Source of the DNA: Streptomyces sp. AC1-42W
Lineage (GTDB): Bacteria > Actinomycetota > Actinomycetes > Streptomycetales > Streptomycetaceae
DNA length: 64,000 nt
Reading direction: 5' to 3'
Assembly: GCF_003248355.1 (NCBI RefSeq)
Contig: NZ_QKWY01000002.1
Span: 248,001-312,000, forward strand
The notes under the pieces were generated by a model. The model had not been told where the DNA came from and made no database searches. It saw only the letters and a list, made by a program, of their open reading frames with translations. Positions 52,996 through 61,516 of the stretch are shown piece after piece; within the stretch, counting starts at the first letter, position 1, and every line of letters begins with the position of its first letter. A program made the position numbers and the translations under genes.

Positions 52996-54567
52996 CTACG
53001 CCTGGGCGACCAGCAGGGGGCGGGCGCGTTCGCGCAGCTCGGCGACGCGGGGCTCGTCCCCGTACGGCTCCAGCCGGTGCAGCAGGTCGCGTACGTACTC
53101 GGTGGTGCGCGCGGAGGAGATGCGGCCCGCCACCTCCACGGCCCGCGTGCCGGCCGCGCAGGCCGCGTCCAGGTTGCCCGACTCCAGCTCGGCGACGGCC
53201 GACACGACGAGCCGCAGCCCGTGCGAGCGGACGAACTCCTCGGTGGGCCGGGACAGCGCCTGTTCCGTGAAGCGGCGCACCTGGCGCGGGGCCTTGAGGT
53301 CGAGGTGGCACTCGGCGGCGTCGGCCGCGAATCTGTCGTACGAGTAGAAGCCCAGCCAGGCCGGGTCGGCGTCGCCCTCGCGGGACCGCTCCAGCCAGCT
53401 CTCGGACGCCTTGAGCGCGGCCCCCGCGGCCGGCGCGTCGTTCGCCTTGGCGTGGGCGCGGGCCTCGACCAGGCGGAAGAAGCTCATGGTGCGCGCGGTC
53501 GCGAGGCCCCGGTTGCGCTCGACGGCGGCCTGCGCGAGGTCCACGCCCTCGTCGGCGAAGCCGCGGTAGGTCGCCTGGAGCGACATGGACGCCAGGACGT
53601 AACCGCCGAGCGGTACGTCGGCCGCCGCCCGGGCCAGGCGCAGGGCCTGGATGTAGTAGCGCTGGGCCGCTTCCTGCTGGCCGGTGTCGAAGGCCATCCA
53701 GCCCGCGAGCCGGGTCAGCTCGGCCGCCGCGCCGAACAGCGCCCGGCCGACCTCGTCGCTGTACGAGCCGAGCAGCAGCGGAGCCGCGTCCACGCGTAAG
53801 CACTCCGGGACCATCGAGGAGCGCCAGTCGCCGCCGCCGTACTTGGAGTCCCAGCGGCGCGCGTCCTGGGCGGCCTCGCGCAGCTTGGACACGTCGCTGT
53901 GGCCCACGCGCAGCGACGAGGCGTCGGCCGCGGCGTCGGGGCCGGGCTGTGCGGGGATGAGCAGGCTGTGGCCGGGGGCCGGCGGGGCGCCGTTGCCGGC
54001 GGGGGCGCCGGGCTGCGTGGGTGTGCCGGCGGCGCCGTGCGCCCCCGGTGCGCCCTGTGCGCCGGGCGGCTGTCCGCCGACCGCCGCCGGGGTCCGCGCG
54101 ACCGACGGGTCGGCGGGGGATATCAGCCAGCGGGACGCGGGCGTGGCGTACGCGCTCACGGAGAAGGAGCCCGCGAGCGACTGCCAGATGCCACCGCCGC
54201 CGGCCCGGCGTCCGGCCAGATCCAGCCGGTACAGCTCCGTCGCCGACCGCACCGCCGCGTCGACGTTGCGCGGGAAGGCCAGGCCGACCTCCGGCGCCGG
54301 ATCGGCGTCGGCGAGCCCGATCTCGTGCAGCGGGACGGGCCGGCCGAGCTTGGCGCCGATCGCCGCCGCGATGAGATGGGGCGCGGCGCCCTGCGGGACC
54401 ATGCCCTTGGAGACCCAGCGGGCCACCGACGTCTTGTCGTACCGGAGGGTCAGACCACGCTGCGCGCCGAGGTCGTTGACCCGCCGCGCGAGCCCGGCGT
54501 TACTGATTCCCGCGAGGGCGAGAACGGTGCCGAGCTTCTCGTTCGGTCCGCGTTGCTCCCTGGACAT
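52996..54567 (-). CDS. HTH/TPR regulatory protein of the sporulation-associated (NsdA-like) family
   Basis: The 523-residue protein has an N-terminal helix-turn-helix-like domain ([20 protein letters not shown] and [16 protein letters not shown], residues 11-62), then a low-complexity Pro/Gly/Ala linker (about 165-225). A long helical C-terminal half follows with TPR-like pairs ([38 protein letters not shown]). The architecture matches the Streptomyces NsdA-like negative regulators of sporulation and antibiotic production. It starts at ATG 54567 behind GAGGGG and is followed upstream by a 1.27-kb gene-free region, which suggests complex control. Confidence 0.7.
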   Translation of the reverse strand: MSREQRGPNEKLGTVLALAGISNAGLARRVNDLGAQRGLTLRYDKTSVARWVSKGMVPQGAAPHLIAAAIGAKLGRPVPLHEIGLADADPAPEVGLAFPRNVDAAVRSATELYRLDLAGRRAGGGGIWQSLAGSFSVSAYATPASRWLISPADPSVARTPAAVGGQPPGAQGAPGAHGAAGTPTQPGAPAGNGAPPAPGHSLLIPAQPGPDAAADASSLRVGHSDVSKLREAAQDARRWDSKYGGGDWRSSMVPECLRVDAAPLLLGSYSDEVGRALFGAAAELTRLAGWMAFDTGQQEAAQRYYIQALRLARAAADVPLGGYVLASMSLQATYRGFADEGVDLAQAAVERNRGLATARTMSFFRLVEARAHAKANDAPAAGAALKASESWLERSREGDADPAWLGFYSYDRFAADAAECHLDLKAPRQVRRFTEQALSRPTEEFVRSHGLRLVVSAVAELESGNLDAACAAGTRAVEVAGRISSARTTEYVRDLLHRLEPYGDEPRVAELRERARPLLVAQA

Positions 54568-55833
54568 GGCCACCCCTCGACACACAGACGGCAGCCGCGT
54601 CACCGTCACGGCGCGCGGCATTCGTACCGTGTTCTCCCCAGGGACGAGGCCCGTCACTCCGCCCGCACACGCATTTGGCCGTGCCACGGGGAATATGCCG
54701 CCCTGCCGAGAACATCAGTGCACCCAGCGTAGTTCGTCGCATCCCTACCGTTAAGGGCTGGACGTCCGTATGGCGGGATTGTTGTCCACGCAGACGGGAC
54801 GCGGGGAACGCGGGGACGACAGGCGACGCGAGTGGCGCATGGGACACCAGGGGTGAACACACGACGGAGGAGGGGCGGCGGACGAGCGGAGGCGGGGCGA
54901 GAGGGATGAGGGGGCGCGGGGGAGGGTACGCGGAGGTCCGCCGGCCCCCGTCCCCCACCGGCCCGGAGTGGTGTGCGGACCGCTCGCGCCGCTGCTCCGG
55001 GCCGCCCGCCGCCGCGCTCCCCGACCCCGCCGACCAGCGCCGACCGGCGCGCGGGTGTACGGGTGCGGAGCCGTTCCCCACCGCTCCCGGCCGCCGTCGC
55101 GAGGTCCGTCGGCGGCGGTCCGCGTGTGCCCCCCGGTGTGTGGCCGTGCGCCCGCATGTGCGCTCTGGCCGGGCCCCGGGGGCGGCGCTTGCATGGGTGC
55201 TGCGTGGATCGGCTCGCTGTGCTGGAAGCAGGGAGCTGGGGGAAATCGCCGCCTCATTCCCCGCAGGCGGTGGGACCGGTCCGGGAGGCGAGGCCCGCCT
55301 CCCGGACCGTGCGTTCGGGGGTGCGGGGGCGTCCTGCGGGGGAGGACGCCCCTGTGGGGCCGGCCGGGCGGGCCGAGCGCGGAAGCGCCGACCGAACACG
55401 GGCAGATGCGGATGAACGGGGCGGCCGGTCGGGAGGTCGGCGGTTCCCTCCTCGCGTGAGAATGGCCGGATCTCGACGGTCGGTCGGGGTCGGGCCGGGG
55501 GACGCGCGGGCATCCCGGCAGCCGCGCCCACCGCGTGCGGGCCCTGGCCGGAAGGGGGCGTTCGCACCCGGCGGGAACGGGGAACACAACGCCCGCCCGC
55601 CGCCCCCGCGTTGCCCTCCCGGACGACGCGCGGAGGCCGCGCGCGGGACGCGCGCCCCGCCGTTCGCCCCGCGGCCTTTGCCAGGGGCGCATGCGCGCAC
55701 GACGTGCGCCGTCCGTAGCCACTCCCGCACGCCGTTGTCGTGGCAGCATGTCCGCAACGGCGCCGATCGCCACCGGAGTTCTCCGGGTGCCTGCCTGCCG
55801 CGCCGTTTTTGTCCACAGCCTGTGGAGGCGGCG
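54568..55833. other. Long gene-free region with hairpins and DnaA-box-like sites
   Basis: These 1,266 bp separate two divergent genes. Open frames here read as Arg/Gly/Pro-rich noise on both strands. I see two perfect hairpins close together: 55278-55308 (13-bp stem, 5-nt loop) and 55326-55352 (10-bp stem, 7-nt loop). TTGTCCACA at 55809-55817, just before the next gene, is a consensus DnaA box and part of a palindrome (55812-55826). TTGTCCACG lies at 54782-54790. A small RNA or complex promoter is possible but not shown. Confidence 0.5.
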
Positions 55834-57945
55834 ATGCGTTGGTTGGTGGGTTGGAGCAGTATCGCCGCGCGCTTCGGCACGGCCGGGGCGGTCGGCGGCG
55901 GTGACGACGGGCGCACGATGCACCCCGTGGGCTCCCAACTCCTGTGGAGCGACCCCGATCCGCTCTGGGCGGTCGGCGACTGGCGGCCAGACGAGATCCG
56001 CACGATCCGGGTGGACACCGCCGAAGGCGCCCCCACCGTCCGGCTCGCCGTCCTCGGCTGCTGCGGCGCCACCGACGAACAACTGCGCGTCGGCCTCCTC
56101 GCCGCGCGCGGCGGCGCCCTGCGCCACCTCACCGCATGGACCGGCAGCTACACGGCCGTCGTCCAGATCGGCCGCCGCATCACCGTCGTCGGCGACCTCG
56201 CCGGAGCCCGCCCCGTCTTCTACACACCCTGGGCGGGCGGCACCGCGTACGCCACCGCCGCACTGCCGCTGGCCGACCTGATCGAGGCCCAGCTGGACAT
56301 CGGGCACCTGGCCGCACTGCTGGCCTGCCCCGAGACCCCGGAGGCGCTGGGCGACGGCACCCCGTACGCGGGCGTGAAACGCATCCCGCCCGGCCACGCC
56401 CTGATCCTCCGCGAGGGCTCCCGCGAGATCACCGGCTACGAGGCCGTCGCCTCCCTCGCCGTCGCCGCGCCCGAACTCGACCCGGTGAGCGCCGTGGACG
56501 GCGTCCGCGACGCCCTGGTCGAAGCGGTACGCGCCCGGCTCCTGGCCCCCCGCCACGCCCCGGAGACCCTGCCCCCCGACCCCGGCCCGGTCCCCGGCAT
56601 GGGGCCCGCCGAACGCCGTGCCGCCCGGGGCGCCCCCGTGCCCGGCATCGGCGCCGACCTCTCCGGCGGCAGCGCGTCGGCGACCCTCGCCCTGCTCGCC
56701 GCCGGACTCCCCGGACTGCCCGGCACGATCCTGGGCCACGGCACCGGCGCCGGGGAGCGGCTGCTCGCCGTCACCTTCAACGATCTGACGACCCGCGCCC
56801 ACGAGCCCGAACTCGAACGCGCCCGCGCCATCGCCGCCAACCCCCGCCTGCACCACGTCGTCGTCGCGGCCGGTGAGGAGGCCCTGCCCTACGCCGCGCT
56901 GGGCACCGGCGCGCTCACCGACGAGCCCGCCCCCTCCCTCGTCCTCGCCGAACGCCACCGCCGCCGGCTCTCCGCAGGCAGCGCCGACCATTTCGTGGGC
57001 GCCGGTGCCCGCCAGGTGCTCGACGCCCACCCGGCCCGCCTCGCCGACCTGCTCATGGACCGGCGCCGACGCCACCTGCTGCGCCCGGTCGCCGCGCTCG
57101 CCAAGGCCGAAGGCCCCTCCGCCCAGTCGTTGTTCGTCCCGCTCACGGTCTACCGGGCGGCCCGCCGGCTCGCCCGTACGTCGTACCGGACCGGCCTCGA
57201 AACGGCCGCCGGACGGCTGCCCGAGGCCAACCGCCTCGCTCCGGGGCTCGACACCCCCGCCGACGCCTCGCTCGCCGCGCTCGCCTGGTCCCGGCCGGGG
57301 CCCGCCGCCCGCTGGCTGACCGGGGAGGCGCTCGCAGAAGTATCGGTTCGTCTCCAGGAGGCGGCGATCCGCCCCTCCTCCGTCCAGCGCCCCGGCGAGG
57401 CACGGGCCCGCGCCGCCCTCGCCCGCAGCGCCGCCGACCACCGCATCCTGGAGCAGGCCGCCGAGATCCGCTCCCAGCGGCTCCACGCCCCGTTCCTCGA
57501 CAACCAGGTCGTACGCGCCGCCCGCGCGCTCCCCGAATCCCTGCGCGTCCAGCCGGGCGCCCGCGCGGCGATCCTGCGCCGCGTGCTGGCCGGCGCGGGC
57601 ATCCACGAACTGCCTCCCGGCTGGGGCGCGCCCTCGCAGCACACCTCCACCACGGTGACCCGGACCGGGCTGCGCGCCGCGCTGCCCGAGCTGATCGCCC
57701 TCTTCGACGCCCCGCTGCTCGCGGACGCCGGACTGGTGGAGGCCCGCGTCGTCCGCAAGGCCCTGCGCGCCGCCTCCGAGGGCGAGCCGCTGCCGCTGGA
57801 CGGCCTCGCCGATCTCGCCTCCACGGAACTGTGGCTGCGCCGTCTCATCTCCCGGCGCGGCACCTGCTGGACGGGCTCGGCGGCCCCCCGCCAGCGCGCG
57901 GTGGCCGGTGGAGTCGTCCCGGCCCGGCGCTCGCTCCAGGGATGA
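55834..57945 (+). CDS. Asparagine-synthase-related protein with degenerate ATP loop
   Basis: The 703-residue protein follows the asparagine synthetase / lasso-peptide-cyclase layout. An N-terminal Ntn-hydrolase-like domain (GALRHLTAWTGSYTAVVQIG, TVVGDLAGARPVFYTPWAGG) lacks the catalytic Cys2. The C-terminal synthase domain has RSQRLHAPFLDNQVVRAARA near residue 550. The ATP pyrophosphatase loop SGGxDS reads SGGSAS (residues 277-282), so the Asp is missing and activity is doubtful. The ATG at 55834 has GGAGG upstream. No lasso precursor or leader peptidase lies nearby, and it ends about 65 bp before the SARP regulator, so it may be a regulatory relic. Confidence 0.72.
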   Translation: MRWLVGWSSIAARFGTAGAVGGGDDGRTMHPVGSQLLWSDPDPLWAVGDWRPDEIRTIRVDTAEGAPTVRLAVLGCCGATDEQLRVGLLAARGGALRHLTAWTGSYTAVVQIGRRITVVGDLAGARPVFYTPWAGGTAYATAALPLADLIEAQLDIGHLAALLACPETPEALGDGTPYAGVKRIPPGHALILREGSREITGYEAVASLAVAAPELDPVSAVDGVRDALVEAVRARLLAPRHAPETLPPDPGPVPGMGPAERRAARGAPVPGIGADLSGGSASATLALLAAGLPGLPGTILGHGTGAGERLLAVTFNDLTTRAHEPELERARAIAANPRLHHVVVAAGEEALPYAALGTGALTDEPAPSLVLAERHRRRLSAGSADHFVGAGARQVLDAHPARLADLLMDRRRRHLLRPVAALAKAEGPSAQSLFVPLTVYRAARRLARTSYRTGLETAAGRLPEANRLAPGLDTPADASLAALAWSRPGPAARWLTGEALAEVSVRLQEAAIRPSSVQRPGEARARAALARSAADHRILEQAAEIRSQRLHAPFLDNQVVRAARALPESLRVQPGARAAILRRVLAGAGIHELPPGWGAPSQHTSTTVTRTGLRAALPELIALFDAPLLADAGLVEARVVRKALRAASEGEPLPLDGLADLASTELWLRRLISRRGTCWTGSAAPRQRAVAGGVVPARRSLQG

Positions 57946-58009
57946 GCCGGGGGCGCCCGCGCCCTTCCGAGCCCTGCTGGCCGGGCACGGTGCAGGACAC
58001 AATGGTGAC

Positions 58010-61000
58010 GTGCGGTATCTGATCCTGGGCGCCAGCGAGGCGCGAGACGAGAACGGTGACGCGCTGCCCCTCGGCGGCAGCAGGCTGCGCGCTCTTCTCG
58101 CCGCCCTCGCCCTGCGGCCGGGCCGCCCCGTTCCCGTCGCCGATCTGGTCGACGACGTCTGGGCGGACGAACCCCCGGCGGACGCCCCGGCGGCCCTCCA
58201 GGCCCTCGTAGGCCGGCTGCGCAAGGCACTCGGCCGGGAGGCGGTGGCCAGTACGCCGGGCGGCTACCGCCTGACGGCGGGCCCGCAGGACGTGGACCTG
58301 TACGAGTTCGAGCGGCTGGCCCGGCAGGGCGGCGCCGCGCTCGACTCCGGGGCGCTGGAGGAGGCCGCCCACGATCTGCGGAGCGCGCTCGCCCTGTGGC
58401 GCGGCCCGGCCCTGGCCGACCTCCCGGACGGCGACCACGGCCACGCCCTCCGCCCGGAGGCCCACCGCCTGGCCACGCTGGAGCGCCGCATCGAGACGGA
58501 CCTGCGGCGGGTGACGGCCGGCCGGTCCACCGCGCCCGCCTCCGCGGCCTCCGCCGCCGATCTGGTTGCCGAGCTGACGGAGCTGGTCGCCGCCCACCCG
58601 TACGACGAGCGCTTCCGGGCGCAGCTCATACGGGCCCTGCGCGCCGACGGCCGACAGGCCGACGCGCTCGCCGCGTACGAGGACGCGCGCCGCGCCCTCG
58701 CCGATGGGCTCGGCACCGACCCCGGACCGGAGCTGGCGGCTTTGCACCGCGAACTACTGGCGCCCGCGCCCGCGTTCACACCGGCTGCCGATGTGTCCGC
58801 CGCCGCGCGGGCTGCCGGGTCCGTACCGGCTGGTGGCTTCGCCCAGGCTGCCGGGTCCGCATCGGTATCCAGGTCCGCTGAGGCATCCGGGCTTGCTCAG
58901 CCTGCCGGGTCCGGTGCCGGGTCCGCGTCCGGTGAAACCGGGTTGTTTCACGTGAAACCCGCCCGGAGCAATCTGCGCCCCCGGCTCACCTCCTTCGTGG
59001 GGCGCGAGCCCGAACTCCGCGCCATCCGCGACGACCTGACGCGCTCCCGGCTGGTCACGCTCACCGGCCCCGGCGGCTCCGGCAAGACCCGGCTCGCCGA
59101 GGAGGCAGCGGCTCGCCAGGAGCCCGCCTCCGGGCCCGGCGCGGCCCCGCCCGAGGTCTGGATCGCCGAACTCGCGCCCGTGGAGGACCCGGAAGCCGTC
59201 CCGGACGCCGTGCTCTCCGCGCTCGGGCTGCGCGAGACCACGCTGCTGCGGGACAACACCCTCGACGGGGCACCCCCGCGCACCGACCCGGTCGATGTGC
59301 TGGTGGACCGGCTGGGCCACGGCTCCCGCCCCGCGCCGGTGCTCCTCATCCTGGACAACTGCGAGCACGTCATCGGCGCCGCCGCCTTACTGGCCGAGAC
59401 CCTGCTGACCCGTTGCCCGCAACTGCGCGTCCTCGCCACCAGCCGGGAACCGCTCGCCGTCCCCGGCGAGTCCGTACGGCCGGTCGGGCCGCTCCCCGCC
59501 GACCCGGCGCACCGCCTGTTCACCGAGCGCGCCAGGGCCGTACGCCCCGGATTCGACCCGGAACAGGGGGCCGCGCACGACGCGGACGCCGTCGCGGAGA
59601 TCTGCCGCCGGCTGGACGGGCTGCCGCTGGCCATCGAACTGGCCGCCGCCCGGCTGCGCCTGCTCGGGCCACGGCAGATCGCGGACCGGCTCGACGACAG
59701 GTTCCGCCTGCTGACGGGCGGCAGCCGGACCGTACTGCCCCGGCAGCAGACCCTGCGCGCGGTGGTCGACTGGTCCTGGGACCTGCTGGACGAGGATGAG
59801 CGCACGGCCCTGTGCCAGGTCTCCGTCTTCGCGGGTGGCTGGGACCTGGCCGCCGCCGAGGCGGTGATCAGCACCCCGGCCGCGCCCGGCAGGCCCGCCG
59901 CCGGCACCGCCGACCTGCTCGGCGCGCTGGTGGACAAGTCCCTGGTGGTGGCCGCCCCGGCGGCCGACGGCGCGATGCGCTACCGCCTCCTGGAGACGAT
60001 CCACGAGTACGCCACCGAGCGGAGCGCCGAGACCCCGGACGTACGCGCCGCCGCCGAGCGCGCGCACACCGGGTACTTCCTCGCCCTGGTCGAGGAGGCG
60101 GAGCCGCGGCTGCGCTCCGGCGACCAGCTGCCCTGGATACAGCGCCTGGAGACCGACCTCGACAACATCCGGGCCGCTCTCCAGCGCACCACCGCGCCCA
60201 CCGCACCGTCCGAAACGGAGGCCGCCCGCCTGGTGCTGGGCATGGGCTGGTTCTGGTGGCTGCGCAACTACCGATCCGAGGGCCTGTCCTGGACCCAGCG
60301 GGCCCGTTCGCTCGGCCCCGAGCCCACCGACGAGTCGGACCCCCGCTTCTGGCCCCGGATGAACCTGCATCTGCTGTGGTTCTTCTACGCGGCGGAGAGC
60401 GGGCACTCCGCGATGGCCCACGGCGACACCGGACTCCACGCGCTCGTGACACGGGTGGCCGACGTGTTCGCCGGCTCTCCCACCCACGGCGTGCGCTTCC
60501 CCGGTCTGCTCTGGCCGATGACCTCCTATCTCACCGGTTCCTCGGAGGACACGCGGGAGAAGATCAACGAGGCGGTCGACAACGCCCGTGAGCACGGCGA
60601 ACCGTGGGAGTACGGCGTCATCCTGATGTTCCGCGCGCACATGCTGGTGGACATGCCCGGCGGGATGCCCGGCATCGACGACGACCTCGAAGAACTGCGC
60701 GACCTGAGCCGCCGCGTCGGCGACCGCTGGATGCGGGCCCAGGTGGCCAGCGCGGTGGCCGAGGCGGGCATGATGCGCGGGCGTTACGAGGAGGCCCGGA
60801 CGGCGTACGAGGAGGCGCTGGTGCTGTGCCGGGAGGTCGGCGCCCACGCCGAGGCGCCGTTCCACCTGGCCCGCCTCGCCGAACTCTCCTACCGCACTGG
60901 TGACCCGGCCGATGCCCAACGGCGGCTGGATGCCTCGGAGGTCGAGGCGGAGCGCCACCAGGCGCACGACGCCATGGCGTACATCCGCTATCTGCGCGCC

Positions 61001-61516
61001 ACCATGGCGTTCTACCGGGGCGACATCGCGGAGGCCCGGCGGCATATCACCGCCGCGATGGAGGAGGCCGGGCGCGGCGGGCCGCCGTCGCACTTCACGG
61101 TGACGATGGCCGGTCTGGCGGCCCGGATCGCCGTGTACGAGCCGGAGCCCGGGGGCGGTCCGGCCGTGGGTGCGCGCGGGCTGGCCGAGTGCCTCGTGGC
61201 GGCACGCGACGCGCAGTGCGCCGAGAGCGTCACGGGGCTGCTGGCGGACGGCGCGGTGACGGTCCTGGCGAAGCTGGGCCACCATGCGGCCGCCGTCCGC
61301 GTCTTCGCCGCCTCCGACGAGTGGCGGCGGGTGTCGAGCCCGAGGAGCGCGGGGGAGCGGGCCGAGATCGACGCGGCGGCGCACCTGTGCCGCGAGGAGC
61401 TGGGCGCCGCCCGCTACGAGCGGGAGCGCACCGCAGGCCGCGCGCTGACCCTGGACGACGTCATCGACGTGCTGGACGAGGTCGTCGCGGAGGGGCCGGC
61501 CCTCAGCGGCAGCTGA
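58010..61516 (+). CDS. AfsR/SARP-family regulator with BTAD, NB-ARC ATPase and TPR domains
   Basis: The 1,168-residue protein begins with an OmpR-type winged helix (residues 1-90, ending LRKALGREAVASTPGGYRLT), then a BTAD domain (about 95-245). After a Ser/Ala-rich linker comes an NB-ARC-like ATPase (SFVGREPELRAIRDDL, Walker A GPGGSGKT at 353-360, LLILDNCEHV, LRVLATSREPLAVPGE, GLPLAIELAAARLRLL). TPR-like repeats fill the rest. Such proteins are pleiotropic activators of secondary metabolism. The GTG at 58010 was chosen because the winged helix starts there. Its last 14 bp overlap the convergent sigma-factor gene. Confidence 0.9.
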   Translation: MRYLILGASEARDENGDALPLGGSRLRALLAALALRPGRPVPVADLVDDVWADEPPADAPAALQALVGRLRKALGREAVASTPGGYRLTAGPQDVDLYEFERLARQGGAALDSGALEEAAHDLRSALALWRGPALADLPDGDHGHALRPEAHRLATLERRIETDLRRVTAGRSTAPASAASAADLVAELTELVAAHPYDERFRAQLIRALRADGRQADALAAYEDARRALADGLGTDPGPELAALHRELLAPAPAFTPAADVSAAARAAGSVPAGGFAQAAGSASVSRSAEASGLAQPAGSGAGSASGETGLFHVKPARSNLRPRLTSFVGREPELRAIRDDLTRSRLVTLTGPGGSGKTRLAEEAAARQEPASGPGAAPPEVWIAELAPVEDPEAVPDAVLSALGLRETTLLRDNTLDGAPPRTDPVDVLVDRLGHGSRPAPVLLILDNCEHVIGAAALLAETLLTRCPQLRVLATSREPLAVPGESVRPVGPLPADPAHRLFTERARAVRPGFDPEQGAAHDADAVAEICRRLDGLPLAIELAAARLRLLGPRQIADRLDDRFRLLTGGSRTVLPRQQTLRAVVDWSWDLLDEDERTALCQVSVFAGGWDLAAAEAVISTPAAPGRPAAGTADLLGALVDKSLVVAAPAADGAMRYRLLETIHEYATERSAETPDVRAAAERAHTGYFLALVEEAEPRLRSGDQLPWIQRLETDLDNIRAALQRTTAPTAPSETEAARLVLGMGWFWWLRNYRSEGLSWTQRARSLGPEPTDESDPRFWPRMNLHLLWFFYAAESGHSAMAHGDTGLHALVTRVADVFAGSPTHGVRFPGLLWPMTSYLTGSSEDTREKINEAVDNAREHGEPWEYGVILMFRAHMLVDMPGGMPGIDDDLEELRDLSRRVGDRWMRAQVASAVAEAGMMRGRYEEARTAYEEALVLCREVGAHAEAPFHLARLAELSYRTGDPADAQRRLDASEVEAERHQAHDAMAYIRYLRATMAFYRGDIAEARRHITAAMEEAGRGGPPSHFTVTMAGLAARIAVYEPEPGGGPAVGARGLAECLVAARDAQCAESVTGLLADGAVTVLAKLGHHAAAVRVFAASDEWRRVSSPRSAGERAEIDAAAHLCREELGAARYERERTAGRALTLDDVIDVLDEVVAEGPALSGS

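Noticed and set aside
55834-57945. A lasso-peptide biosynthetic cluster
   Set aside because: The asparagine-synthase-like protein lacks the SGGxDS loop, and no leader peptidase, RiPP recognition element or precursor-like small gene is next to it.
54751-58224. A 1,157-codon minus-strand open frame opposite the asparagine-synthase-like gene
   Set aside because: It is antisense to a gene with recognisable motifs and a good ribosome binding site, and the product is Gly/Arg/Ala noise.
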